This document shows, in pieces, positions 1-7,567 of a stretch of DNA of 14,363 nucleotides. Where the stretch lies: assembly GCA_049680295.1 (NCBI GenBank), contig JBAUHN010000214.1, forward strand, positions 1-14,363. The letters run 5' to 3'. Each line of letters starts with the position of its first letter. Within the stretch, counting starts at the first letter, position 1. The translations under genes and the position numbers were made by a program. A model generated the notes under the pieces. The model did not search any database and had not been told where the DNA came from. It saw only the letters and a program-made list of their open reading frames with translations. Source of the stretch: JBAUHN01 sp049680295 (lineage in GTDB: Bacteria; Pseudomonadota; Alphaproteobacteria; Rhodobacterales; Rhodobacteraceae).

Positions 1-58
1 GGTAATAAGGATGCTCTGACGGAAAAATGTGACGCTAGAGTGACGATTATCGCGCAGC

Positions 59-748
59 TCAGGCCAATTTGTCCAGCACCGTCGCTGCCAACTTATTGGT
101 AAGTTGCTTTTTTTGCGCCAGTGACGCCGCATCAAGTGCTGCCACAAGATCACGCGCCATTGCAAATGATCTGTCCATCCGTTTGACCAGATAGCCGATC
201 AAATCGGCCTTGGGTGACAATTGCCGGTCGGCGAAAAGCTTGACCAATACAGCCGACAACAGCGCGTCATCGGGCAATTCCAAGGATGCAGATTGCGCGG
301 CGGCGACCCGGCTTGCCAGATCGGGCAGGGTCAGCCCCCAATGCGGCGCAGGCATGTTGCCGGTCATCAGCAAAGAATGTCCTTCGGCTAAAACAAGGTT
401 GTGCAGATGGAAAAGTGCGGTTTGTGCAGCCGTGTCACGGGCCATGGATGGCACGTCTTCGATCGCCACGGACCCATGCGCCAGTGCGGGTATATCGGCA
501 TCCGCAAGGTTGTGTGCCGCTAGAATTGTGGCGCCGCTGGCCGCGCTCCAGACATGGGTCAGATGGGTTTTGCCCGATCCGGCCGGGCCGGTCAGCACCA
601 GTTTGCGTCCCGCCCAGTTTTGCCAATCTCCGATCATTGCCACCGCGACCGCGTTGGAGGGTGCGACCAGAAAATCATCGCGTCCAAGGGCAGGGCGGCT
701 TGGCAGGTCAAACCCCAATTGCTGCGGCAGCTCAGCCACCGTCTTCAT
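59..748 (-). CDS. hdaA: HdaA-like DnaA regulatory inactivator (AAA+ ATPase)
   Basis: The 229-aa product is a DnaA-like AAA+ protein without the C-terminal helix-turn-helix domain of DnaA, which is the layout of Hda/HdaA. Such proteins act with the DNA polymerase sliding clamp to stimulate ATP hydrolysis on DnaA and stop re-initiation of replication. Visible motifs in order: an N-terminal clamp-binding type motif QLGFDLP (residues 10-16), Walker A GPAGSGKT (54-61), a Walker B-like VAIEDV (94-99), sensor 1 TGN (129-131), an arginine-finger motif DLASRV with R147, and a sensor 2 region around R193-R199. The ATG at 746-748 lies inside the end of the upstream permease gene (17 bp overlap), which suggests translational coupling. 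Family and AAA+ fold are secure. The exact role is inferred from domain layout and the clamp motif. Confidence 0.88.
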   Translation of the reverse strand: MKTVAELPQQLGFDLPSRPALGRDDFLVAPSNAVAVAMIGDWQNWAGRKLVLTGPAGSGKTHLTHVWSAASGATILAAHNLADADIPALAHGSVAIEDVPSMARDTAAQTALFHLHNLVLAEGHSLLMTGNMPAPHWGLTLPDLASRVAAAQSASLELPDDALLSAVLVKLFADRQLSPKADLIGYLVKRMDRSFAMARDLVAALDAASLAQKKQLTNKLAATVLDKLA

Positions 749-1799
749 CCGTCACGCCACGATAAAGCAGGCTTTGCCGGTACTGGGTTATGCCAAACCG
801 CGCCAACACGCCCAAGGATGCCGCCACCGGAACCGCGACCAACATGCCGACAAAACCAAAAAGTGCGCCAAACACCGAAAGTGACAGGATCAGCCATACG
901 GGATGCAGGCCCACCGAATTGCCAACCAGTTTCGGTGTCAGAACATTACCCTCAAGCACCTGACCAAGCCCGAAGATACCAGCGACCAGACCCAGCGACA
1001 CCCAGTCGCCCCAAAACTGGAACAATCCCAGACCGATGGCCAAAGCCCCGCCAATCAGCGCACCAAGATAGGGGATAAAGGTGATCAACCCGGCGACAAA
1101 GCCGACGACCAGACCAAATTGCAAACCTACAAGCATTAGCGCGATGGCGTAATAGGTGCCCAGGATCAGGCAAACCGTACCCATTCCGCGAATGAAAGAT
1201 GACAGCGTATTGTCGATCTCAGCCGCCAAACGCCGTACGACTGGCGCGTGATCGCGCGGCAGCAACTGGTCAATCTTTGCGACCATATTGTCCCAATCGA
1301 GCAGCAGGTAAACCGATACAACCGGCACAATCACCAGCAAAACAACGATATTCACAATCGACAATGCTGATGTCAGCGCCCGGCTCAACAACTCGCCGCC
1401 ACGGCTTTGCACCGTTTGACCCACTGAGTTCAGCGATTGGCGCAGGGTGGAGCCTTCGTCCAGCAGCGATGGAAACCGTTCGGTCAGAAACGCGGAAAAA
1501 TCCGACGTCAGTTTTGGCGCAATTTCGAATAATGCAATGGATTGTTGTACCAGCGTTGGTATGACCAACAGCGCCATGATCACGAAAATCATCAATGCAA
1601 CCAAGGTGATAATCGCCGTGGCCAGCATGCGGCTGCATCCCATGCGTTCCAGCCTGTCGGCGACCGGGTCAAGGAAATAGGCAATGGCACCGCCTAAGAC
1701 AAAAGGCAGCAGCACATCGCCCAGAAACCAAAGCACAACCAATGCGGCAGCCGAGGCGATGCCCCAGTACTTGATCTGATCGCGCACAGGCAAGGCCAT
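732..1799 (-). CDS. AI-2E family transporter (PerM/YdgG-like permease)
   Basis: The 355-aa polytopic membrane protein belongs to the AI-2E/PerM family, whose members have been linked to autoinducer-2 or sodium/proton-coupled export. The substrate here is unknown. Hydrophobic segments start at about residues 12-45 (the conserved FLGDVLLPFVLGGAIAYFLD stretch), then about 60-85. A long soluble region follows, and then several helices in the C-terminal half, including the family-typical ITFIPYLGALIG segment. I chose the ATG at 1797-1799 because GGAG precedes it by 7 nt. An in-frame ATG five codons upstream (1812-1814) has a weaker AAGGTGG site and is the alternative. The 3' end overlaps hdaA by 17 bp, so the two are probably co-transcribed. 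This permease-hdaA order is common in Rhodobacteraceae. Confidence 0.88.
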   Translation of the reverse strand: MALPVRDQIKYWGIASAAALVVLWFLGDVLLPFVLGGAIAYFLDPVADRLERMGCSRMLATAIITLVALMIFVIMALLVIPTLVQQSIALFEIAPKLTSDFSAFLTERFPSLLDEGSTLRQSLNSVGQTVQSRGGELLSRALTSALSIVNIVVLLVIVPVVSVYLLLDWDNMVAKIDQLLPRDHAPVVRRLAAEIDNTLSSFIRGMGTVCLILGTYYAIALMLVGLQFGLVVGFVAGLITFIPYLGALIGGALAIGLGLFQFWGDWVSLGLVAGIFGLGQVLEGNVLTPKLVGNSVGLHPVWLILSLSVFGALFGFVGMLVAVPVAASLGVLARFGITQYRQSLLYRGVTDEDGG

Positions 1800-1832
1800 G
1801 TATCGTCTCCGCATTGTTCGCTACCACCTTCA

Positions 1833-1851
1833 CATTGCCTATGATGCAATG
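1833..1851. promoter_or_regulatory. Inverted repeat upstream of the permease gene (possible operator)
   Basis: CATTGC (1833-1838) and GCAATG (1846-1851) form a perfect 6-bp inverted repeat with a 7-nt spacer, about 35 bp upstream of the permease start. A minus-strand -35-like TTGAAA lies just beyond it (complement of 1854-1859), so a regulator bound here would sit in the promoter. No good -10 is visible, and a 6+6 repeat can occur by chance. Confidence 0.25.
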
Positions 1852-1982
1852 CGTTTCAAGGGGGGACGGGGAAATCGCGCCAATGCAGGGCGCATATGTT
1901 CAAAATGCCGCTGGATAAATCCGAACCTGCGTGAACCGATTGCGGGGCCTGCCGCTTTGCCCTAATCAGGTTGAAATCCATC

Positions 1983-1989
1983 AAAGGAG
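1983..1989 (+). promoter_or_regulatory. Shine-Dalgarno site fixing the proS start
   Basis: AAAGGAG lies 10 nt before the ATG at 2000. The reading frame is open upstream to a GTG at 1931, but that codon has no comparable site. The ATG at 2000 also begins the conserved ProRS N-terminus MRLSRYFLPVLKE. Confidence 0.8.
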
Positions 1990-1999
1990 CCGCTCTCAA

Positions 2000-3337
2000 A
2001 TGCGTCTAAGCCGATATTTCCTGCCCGTGCTGAAAGAAAACCCCTCCGAGGCGCAAATCGTCAGCCACCGGCTGATGTTGCGGGCCGGTATGATCAAACA
2101 GGCAAGTGCCGGCATCTATTCGTGGCTGCCTCTGGGCTTTAAAGTGTTGCGAAAGCTTGAAAATATCGTGCATGAGGAACAGGCGCGTGCGGGCCATATG
2201 GCGATGCTGATGCCCACAATCCAATCGGCCGATCTGTGGCACGAAAGCGGGCGCTATGATGCTTTCGGTGACGAAATGCTGCGCATCAAGGACCGGGGCG
2301 GGCGCGAAATGCTGTTTACGCCCACGGCCGAAGAGTTGATCACCGATATCTTTCGCAGCCATGTCAGCAGCTACAAGGATCTGCCGCTGACCATGTATCA
2401 GATCCAGTGGAAGTTCCGTGATGAAGTGCGCCCGCGGTTTGGGGTAATGCGGGGCCGAGAGTTTTTGATGAAAGACGGCTATAACTTTGATCTGACCAAA
2501 GAAGACGCGCTGCATTCTTACAACCGCCATTTGGTCAGCTACTTGCGCACCTATGAGCGTATGGGCTTGCAGGCGATCCCGATGCGGGCGGATTCCGGCG
2601 CAATGGGCGGGGACAACACGCATGAATTTCTGGTGCTGGCGGAAACCGGCGAATCCGAAGTGTTTTATGACAGTGCAGTCACCGATCTTAGTTTTGGCAA
2701 CCGGGCAATCAACTACGATTCAGCTGAGGAATGTCAGGCGGTTCTGGATGAATTTACCTCCAGATATGCGCGCACCGACGAAACCCATGACGCGGCGCTA
2801 TTTGACGCGATCCCCAAAGATCGCCAGCGCACGGCTCGGGGGATTGAAGTGGGGCAGATATTCTACTTTGGCACCAAATACTCGGACGCCATGGGGGCGA
2901 CTGTGCAAGGCCCCGATGGCAAGCCTGTGCCAGTGCATATGGGCAGCCACGGCATTGGCGTCAGCCGCCTGATGGGCGCGATTATCGAGGCCAGCCACGA
3001 CGACAAAGGCATCATCTGGCCCGAAGGTGTGACGCCTTATCATGCCGGTATCGTCAACCTCAAACAGGGCGACCCCGAGGCGGATGCGGCCTGTGAGGCG
3101 CTATACGACGGGATGACGGCCTTGGGGCTAGAACCGCTTTACGACGACCGCAACGAACGCGCGGGCGGAAAATTCGCGACGATGGATTTGATCGGTCTGC
3201 CGTGGCGGATCACGGTTGGTCCGCGCGGGCTGAAAAATGGTGTGGTCGAACTGACGTCGCGCCGCACCGGCGTCAGCGAAGAAATGCCGCCCGAGCAGGC
3301 ATTGCAGCGGATTGCTCAGATTTACGCGCGAAAGTAG
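2000..3337 (+). CDS. proS: Prolyl-tRNA synthetase, short form without editing insertion
   Basis: The 445-aa class II aminoacyl-tRNA synthetase charges tRNA-Pro with proline in the cytosol. Motif 1 is around residues 37-50 (AGIYSWLPLGFKVL). Motif 2 is around 139-159 (FRDEVRPRFGVMRGREFLMKD region). Motif 3 is around 318-328 (GIGVSRLMGAI), followed by the anticodon-binding domain from about 345 to the C-terminus with YDDRNERAGGKF. The stretch between motifs 2 and 3 is about 160 residues, so the roughly 180-aa INS editing domain of the E. coli type (about 570 aa) is absent. That is the known short ProRS of alphaproteobacteria. It is the first gene of a plus-strand series running to lolD. Identity is secure. 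Confidence 0.97.
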   Translation: MRLSRYFLPVLKENPSEAQIVSHRLMLRAGMIKQASAGIYSWLPLGFKVLRKLENIVHEEQARAGHMAMLMPTIQSADLWHESGRYDAFGDEMLRIKDRGGREMLFTPTAEELITDIFRSHVSSYKDLPLTMYQIQWKFRDEVRPRFGVMRGREFLMKDGYNFDLTKEDALHSYNRHLVSYLRTYERMGLQAIPMRADSGAMGGDNTHEFLVLAETGESEVFYDSAVTDLSFGNRAINYDSAEECQAVLDEFTSRYARTDETHDAALFDAIPKDRQRTARGIEVGQIFYFGTKYSDAMGATVQGPDGKPVPVHMGSHGIGVSRLMGAIIEASHDDKGIIWPEGVTPYHAGIVNLKQGDPEADAACEALYDGMTALGLEPLYDDRNERAGGKFATMDLIGLPWRITVGPRGLKNGVVELTSRRTGVSEEMPPEQALQRIAQIYARK

Positions 3338-3352
3338 CCAAAGGACGTGACG

Positions 3353-3448
3353 ATGCGCCGTGGTGTGATGATATCTGTGTTTTGGGCGATGTCTGTGATG
3401 CAACTGTTCATTCTGGATGCCGCCCTTAGCGGTGCTGTGTTCCGATGA
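3353..3448 (+). CDS. Small hydrophobic protein, 31 aa, coupled to the DUF2937 gene
   Basis: An ATG at 3353 opens a 31-codon frame ending in TGA at 3446-3448. AAAGGA (3340-3345) sits 7 nt before the start, a good Shine-Dalgarno. The stop overlaps the ATG of the next gene as ATGA. The peptide starts MRRG and continues with a hydrophobic stretch of about 25 residues (VMISVFWAMSVMQLFILDA and on), compatible with one membrane span. Without this ORF the downstream gene has no obvious ribosome-binding site of its own. The peptide may therefore be a real small membrane protein, a leader that delivers ribosomes to the DUF2937 gene, or both. I do not recognise the family. Confidence 0.5.
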   Translation: MRRGVMISVFWAMSVMQLFILDAALSGAVFR

Positions 3449-3957
3449 TCTTGCGCGCCATGGCTTTGGCGGGTGGTGTGGCCGCCGGTGCCGGTCTGTC
3501 ACAATTTCCTGAGTTTTCACAGCAATATGCGCAACGTTTGGGTGGCGCTGTCGATGCGCTGTCGCAGGTCGTTGCCGATTTTGATGCCTCAGCCGCAGCC
3601 GAAGGTCTGACCCGGCAAGCGGCCTTGCAGCAGATGACAGGCACGGATTTTGTAGAGCGGCGCCGCACCGATATGGAGACCACATTTCATCGCTATGACA
3701 CGCTGCGCGACGACTTGGCGGTGCTGAAAACATCTGGCCCGTTTATGCGTGCCTACCACGCAGCACGCATGACGGACGGGCAGATTGCATCGCGGGCCTG
3801 GGCGGCGTTTCAACCGGCCGTGCCGCTAAGTTTTGCAGGTGTTATCTTTGCCGGATCAGGGTTTGTCATGGGATATGCGCTGATCGGGGTGTTGCTGTCG
3901 GTGGCCGGTATGCCGTTCCGCCGTACCAAACCCAAACCGCCGCCAAACGCCGCTTGA
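3445..3957 (+). CDS. DUF2937 family membrane protein
   Basis: The 170-aa protein starts with a hydrophobic segment (about residues 1-20) leading into the sequence LSQFPEFSQQYAQRLGGAVD. A charged, probably helical middle follows (about 35-115), then a second hydrophobic segment (about 127-155) and a basic, proline-rich tail. This two-span layout with the SQFPEFSQQY segment matches the DUF2937 family, which has no assigned function. It lies between proS and lolC, 54 bp before lolC, within the same apparent operon. Its ATG overlaps the stop of the 31-aa ORF, which suggests coupled translation. The location would fit an inner-membrane protein, but nothing in the sequence gives a biochemical role. 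Confidence 0.75.
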   Translation: MILRAMALAGGVAAGAGLSQFPEFSQQYAQRLGGAVDALSQVVADFDASAAAEGLTRQAALQQMTGTDFVERRRTDMETTFHRYDTLRDDLAVLKTSGPFMRAYHAARMTDGQIASRAWAAFQPAVPLSFAGVIFAGSGFVMGYALIGVLLSVAGMPFRRTKPKPPPNAA

Positions 3958-4011
3958 CGCTGCCTGCCCAAAGCCGCAGTTTGCGCCAACTCCAGCCCTG
4001 CAGGAATGACA

Positions 4012-5298
4012 ATGGCCAATTCCACTGCCCCCTTCGCCGCATTTGAGTGGATGATCGCCTGGCGCTATCTGCGCGCGCGTCGCGCCGAGGGCGGGGTCAG
4101 CGTGATGACATGGATCAGCCTGATCGGGATCACTTTGGCGGTCTTTGCGCTGATCGCAACATTGGCCGTCCGCTCTGGGTTTCGGGCGGAATTTGTCGAT
4201 ACGATCCTGGGCGCCAATGCCCATGTCACGGTCTATCACTTGGGCGAAGTGCAGGCCAACGGTCAGATCGACCGCAAAATCAAAGACTACCCCGAAATGG
4301 CGCAACGTATTGCCGGGGTTGAGGGCGTGACCCGCGTGGCGCCGCTGATCCGGGGGCAAGTGATGGTCAGCATGGGCGGGGCCAATGCCGGGGTCGAGGT
4401 TTATGGCATCAGCGCGGATGATCTGAAAACCATCCCCCGTATTGCCAATCCCGAAACCGCGATAGGCGATATTGACCAATTTGCCCAAGGCATCGCCATC
4501 GGGTCCGGCGTGGCGCGTGAATTGAACGCCAGTGTTGGTGACCGGATCAAGCTGATTTCGCCCAATGGGGTCAAAACCGCTTTTGGCACTAGCCCGCGCA
4601 TCAACGCCTATGACATTGTCTATATCTTCTCTGCCGGGCGTTATGACATCGACCGCACCCGCGCCTATTTGCCCTTTGCCGAGGCGCAGTCGTTTTTCAA
4701 TCGCGAAGGTGTGGCAGATGAGCTTGAGGTAATGGTCCGCGACCCTGACACGGTTGGCAGCCTTGGCCCCGCCTTGCTGCAAGCCGCGGGCGAGCGTGGC
4801 CAAATCTGGACATGGCGCGATGCGTCGGGTGGATTTCTGCGCGCGCTGGAGGTTGAGGATAATGTAATGTTTGTGATCTTGTCGATCCTTGTGCTGATTG
4901 CAGCGATGAACATCGTGAGTGGATTGATTATGCTGGTCAAAAACAAAGGCCGCGATATCGGGATATTGCGCACCATGGGCCTGACCGAAGGGTCAGTCCT
5001 GCGGGTGTTTTTTATCTGCGGCGCCTTTACCGGCATCATCGGCACTGCGATGGGTGTGATCCTCGGATGCCTCTTCGCGGTCTACATTGACCCGCTGTTT
5101 TCATTTGTAAACTATGTCATGGGCGGTGGTGTCTGGGATCCGTCAATCCGCGGCATCTATGCGCTGCCCGCGCAATTGCGTCTGGCTGACGTTCTGTCGG
5201 CCGTCGCATTGTCGCTGGGTCTGTCCTTTATCGTGACGATTTTTCCGGCGCGCCGTGCGGCCCGTATGAACCCGGTCGAGGCGCTGCGGTATGAGTGA
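4012..5298 (+). CDS. lolC: Lipoprotein-releasing ABC transporter permease LolC/LolE type
   Basis: The 428-aa inner-membrane permease extracts mature lipoproteins from the cytoplasmic membrane for transfer to LolA. The FtsX/MacB-type layout is visible: one N-terminal span (about residues 28-55), a large periplasmic domain (about 56-280), three C-terminal spans (about 285-410) and the terminal PARRAARMNPVEALRYE motif typical of the family. The ATG at 4012 is preferred over the one at 4006 because AGGA (4002-4005) lies 6 nt before it and directly abuts the other. The stop overlaps the start of lolD by 8 bp. No second LolE-type gene is in the window. Alphaproteobacteria commonly use a single permease in this role, sometimes called LolF, so the symbol is conventional. 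Confidence 0.92.
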   Translation: MANSTAPFAAFEWMIAWRYLRARRAEGGVSVMTWISLIGITLAVFALIATLAVRSGFRAEFVDTILGANAHVTVYHLGEVQANGQIDRKIKDYPEMAQRIAGVEGVTRVAPLIRGQVMVSMGGANAGVEVYGISADDLKTIPRIANPETAIGDIDQFAQGIAIGSGVARELNASVGDRIKLISPNGVKTAFGTSPRINAYDIVYIFSAGRYDIDRTRAYLPFAEAQSFFNREGVADELEVMVRDPDTVGSLGPALLQAAGERGQIWTWRDASGGFLRALEVEDNVMFVILSILVLIAAMNIVSGLIMLVKNKGRDIGILRTMGLTEGSVLRVFFICGAFTGIIGTAMGVILGCLFAVYIDPLFSFVNYVMGGGVWDPSIRGIYALPAQLRLADVLSAVALSLGLSFIVTIFPARRAARMNPVEALRYE

Positions 5299-5974
5299 TT
5301 TTGCCCTGTCGCTGAGCGGCATCACCAAATCCTACAACCCCGGTCAGCCGGGTGAGGTGAATGTCCTGCGCGGCATCGAATTTGATCTGGACCGGGGCGA
5401 GGTGGTGGCGCTGGTGGCACCTTCGGGCGCGGGGAAATCCACCTTGCTGCATATCGCCGGGCTGTTGGACACGCCTGACGCGGGCCGGGTACAGATTGCC
5501 GGGCAGGATATGACAGGTCTTGGCGATCGCAAACGCACAGCCGTGCGCCGGTCCGGCGTTGGTTTTATCTATCAGTTCCATCATCTGCTGCCCGAGTTTT
5601 CGGCGCTTGAAAACATCGTATTGCCGCAACTTGCCAACGGTGTATCGGGCAAATCAGCGCAAGCGAGAGCGCAGGATTTGCTGACCCAGGTGGGCATCGC
5701 CGACCGCGCCCAGCACCGCCCGGCGGCCCTGTCGGGGGGCGAACAGCAACGGGTCGCGTTTTGCCGGGCCCTGGCCAATGCGCCGGACGTGTTGCTGGCG
5801 GATGAACCGACCGGAAATCTGGACCCTGCGACATCGGATCAGGTGTTTGGCACGCTGATGGATTTGGTGCGCCGCACAGGGCTGTCCGCGTTGATCGCGA
5901 CGCATAATCTTGAACTGGCGTCACGGATGGACCGGCAGATAAGGTTGGAGGCGGGACTGCTCGTGCCAGCATAA
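5291..5974 (+). CDS. lolD: Lipoprotein-releasing ABC transporter ATP-binding protein
   Basis: The 227-aa ATPase energises the LolC-type permease encoded just upstream, with which it overlaps by 8 bp. Motifs: Walker A PSGAGKST (44-51, with Ala in place of the usual first Gly), Q-loop glutamine at 95 (YQFHHLLPEF), ABC signature LSGGEQQ (148-154), Walker B VLLADEP (167-173) and switch histidine H205 in ATHN. The YQFHHLLPEFSALEN stretch is characteristic of LolD within the MacB/LolD group. Length is typical. It is the last gene of the proS-lolD series; the next plus-strand gene starts 107 bp later and has its own ribosome site. Confidence 0.95.
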   Translation: MSDFALSLSGITKSYNPGQPGEVNVLRGIEFDLDRGEVVALVAPSGAGKSTLLHIAGLLDTPDAGRVQIAGQDMTGLGDRKRTAVRRSGVGFIYQFHHLLPEFSALENIVLPQLANGVSGKSAQARAQDLLTQVGIADRAQHRPAALSGGEQQRVAFCRALANAPDVLLADEPTGNLDPATSDQVFGTLMDLVRRTGLSALIATHNLELASRMDRQIRLEAGLLVPA

Positions 5975-6021
5975 CTGATCAGAAAAATCTGCAAAACGAC
6001 ACCTATCCCGACTGCAAAGTC

Positions 6022-6050
6022 TTGACCTGCGCGCGCCCATTTGATCTGTC
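6022..6050 (+). promoter_or_regulatory. Candidate promoter of the Ldh_2-family gene
   Basis: TTGACC (6022-6027) matches the -35 consensus at five of six bases. At 17-bp spacing the -10 position reads TCTGTC (6045-6050), a poor match. Rhodobacteraceae promoters often have weak -10 hexamers, so this is possible but not strong. Confidence 0.28.
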
Positions 6051-6081
6051 AATGAGACCGCAGCGTTGCAAGGGGACGGCA

Positions 6082-7071
6082 ATGGCTCAGATCACACTGG
6101 ACGACATCGAAACACAAACGCGCGCGGCTTTGGTTGCACATGGCGCGTCTGCATTCTCGGCCGCCGAAGTCGCCCGCGCCGTTCGCAAGGCCGAAGCGAC
6201 CGGAAACAAGATTTGCGGTCTGTATTATCTGGAAAGCTATTGCCAGCAATTACAGTCCGGACGCGTGAACGGCGATGTGGTGCCGACGGTAACCTTGCCG
6301 CGACCTGCGGCGGTGTATGTCGATGCGCAAATGGGATTTGCCCAACCGGCCTTTGCCTATGGTCTGGCCCCTGCATTGGATGCAGCACGCCAATATGGCG
6401 TGGCAACCTTGGCCATCGGGCATGCGCATACCTGCACCTCGCTTGGGTATTTTACCGAAGAACTGGCCCGTGCAGGCTGTATCGCCATCGGCATGACAAA
6501 TGCCACGCCGATTGTCGCCCCACCGGGTGGGAAAAAGCGGATCATCGGCACCAACCCGATGGCCTTTTCGGTGCCGGACGGGCAGGGCGGGTTGGCGATG
6601 CAATTTGATCAATCCACCACCACTGTTGCCTTGGGTAAAATCACCATGGCCAAAGCCGCCGGAACATCTATTCCCGAAGGCTGGGCGCTGGATGTGGATG
6701 GCCAGCCCACCACCGACCCTGAGGCGGCATTGGCCGGGTCGCTTGTATCAATGGGTGGGTACAAGGGCTGGGGATTTGGTCTGATGGCCGAAATTCTGAC
6801 GGCGGGCATGACCGGCGGGTTGCTGTCGCAGGATGTGGCCCCCTTGAAGGCGCCGACCGGACCTGCACATGATCTTGGGCAATACTATATTTTGATCGAC
6901 CCCAGCACATCGCCAAACTTTGGAGATCGGCTGGCGCAACTCAGCGCCTCGATCGCCCAGGAAGAAGGCGCGCGCATGCCGGGTCAGGGCCGCAGTGAAC
7001 AGGACCCTGTGGACGTGCCGGACGCGGTTTGGGACCTGGTGACATCGCTGGCGGGTGGGCCGTCTACATAA
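6082..7071 (+). CDS. Ldh_2 family NAD(P)-dependent oxidoreductase (malate/L-lactate dehydrogenase-like)
   Basis: The 329-aa protein has the fold signature of the Ldh_2 family, which includes malate, ureidoglycolate, 2,3-diketogulonate and cyclic-imine (delta1-piperideine-2-carboxylate) dehydrogenases or reductases. Family blocks are ADAxxGFAQ-like YVDAQMGFAQPA (79-90), GHAHTCTSLGYF (113-124), TPIVAPPGGKKRIIGTNPMAF (142-162), the aspartate in QFDQST (D176) and GGYKGWGFGLMAEIL (225-239). The usual N-terminal Ser-His-Gly active-site motif is not present; the aligned place reads I44-C45-G46 in NKICGLYYLESYC. The start is set by AGGGGA 5 nt before the ATG at 6082. The gene converges on the next one with a 6-bp gap. 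The substrate cannot be named. Confidence 0.82.
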   Translation: MAQITLDDIETQTRAALVAHGASAFSAAEVARAVRKAEATGNKICGLYYLESYCQQLQSGRVNGDVVPTVTLPRPAAVYVDAQMGFAQPAFAYGLAPALDAARQYGVATLAIGHAHTCTSLGYFTEELARAGCIAIGMTNATPIVAPPGGKKRIIGTNPMAFSVPDGQGGLAMQFDQSTTTVALGKITMAKAAGTSIPEGWALDVDGQPTTDPEAALAGSLVSMGGYKGWGFGLMAEILTAGMTGGLLSQDVAPLKAPTGPAHDLGQYYILIDPSTSPNFGDRLAQLSASIAQEEGARMPGQGRSEQDPVDVPDAVWDLVTSLAGGPST

Positions 7072-7077
7072 GGTCGT

Positions 7078-7512
7078 TCACGCCATTTGCGTCAGCCAAA
7101 CGCCAGTTGCCATCAAGGCAATGCCACCTGATCTGATCAACCCCAAAGGGGCTGTTTGCGCGCCGAATAACCCGAAATGATCAATAACGGCAGCGCTGAT
7201 CAATTGCCCCAACAGCACAAAGAACACCGCATTCCCGACCCCGAATTTGGGCGCGATAAAGGTGACGGTCAGCACATAGAATGCGACCAAAACGCCGCCC
7301 AAGAACAAATGCCTGGGCGCGCTGGCCAATTTGGACAAGGCTTGCGGGCCGGTTGCCAGCATAACCAATGTCGTTGCACCCAACGCTATTGCAAACAGCA
7401 CAAAGGCGGCCACGGCGGGCGATCCGATCCGCACCCCCAAAGCTGCGTTTAAAGCCGCCAAAAGGGGGATGCCAATTCCGGCCAGTAGCATGATCAGCGC
7501 AGAGTGGGTCAT
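7078..7512 (-). CDS. DMT superfamily membrane protein, YdcZ/DUF606 type
   Basis: The 144-aa integral membrane protein consists almost wholly of hydrophobic segments, four to five of them. The conserved family pattern is FGVGNAVFFVLLGQLISAAVIDHFGLFG (residues about 90-117) with an early LNAALG motif. This is the YdcZ (DUF606) branch of the drug/metabolite transporter superfamily; no substrate is known. The start at 7510-7512 is chosen because AAAGGA lies 7 nt upstream. The frame continues 11 codons further up to 7545 without such a site. It is transcribed divergently from the cytochrome c gene and convergently with the Ldh_2-family gene. Confidence 0.85.
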   Translation of the reverse strand: MTHSALIMLLAGIGIPLLAALNAALGVRIGSPAVAAFVLFAIALGATTLVMLATGPQALSKLASAPRHLFLGGVLVAFYVLTVTFIAPKFGVGNAVFFVLLGQLISAAVIDHFGLFGAQTAPLGLIRSGGIALMATGVWLTQMA

Positions 7513-7538
7513 TTCGCGGTCCTTTATTGAGGCGAAGG

Positions 7539-7567
7539 TTGACACGGATCATGGCGGGCTGTTTCGC
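7539..7567 (+). promoter_or_regulatory. Candidate promoter of the cytochrome c gene
   Basis: A perfect -35 hexamer TTGACA (7539-7544) lies in the divergent gap about 80 bp before the cytochrome start. At 17-bp spacing the -10 position reads TTTCGC (7562-7567), which is weak. The orientation and position fit the plus-strand gene. Confidence 0.3.

Noticed and set aside
1..58. Possible start of a ppk gene downstream of hdaA on the minus strand, as expected from Rhodobacteraceae gene order
   Set aside because: No minus-strand ATG is present in these 58 bases, so the gene, if there, begins outside the window. Only a GTGACG direct repeat is visible.
210..884. Plus-strand ORF of 224 codons opposite hdaA and the permease end
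   Set aside because: It lies antisense to two well-identified genes and has low-complexity, non-family-like content. High G+C creates such frames.
1940..1968. TTGCGG, 17 bp, TAATCA as a proS promoter
   Set aside because: The -35 matches at three positions and the -10 at two, which is chance level in this composition.
3856..4803. Minus-strand ORF of 315 codons opposite lolC
   Set aside because: Antisense shadow of lolC in the high-G+C third-position frame, with no recognisable domain or ribosome site.
5973..5993. Palindrome CTGATCAG and a small CAGA/TCTG hairpin after lolD as a terminator
   Set aside because: The stem is only 4 bp with an A-rich loop and no following T-run, too weak to call.
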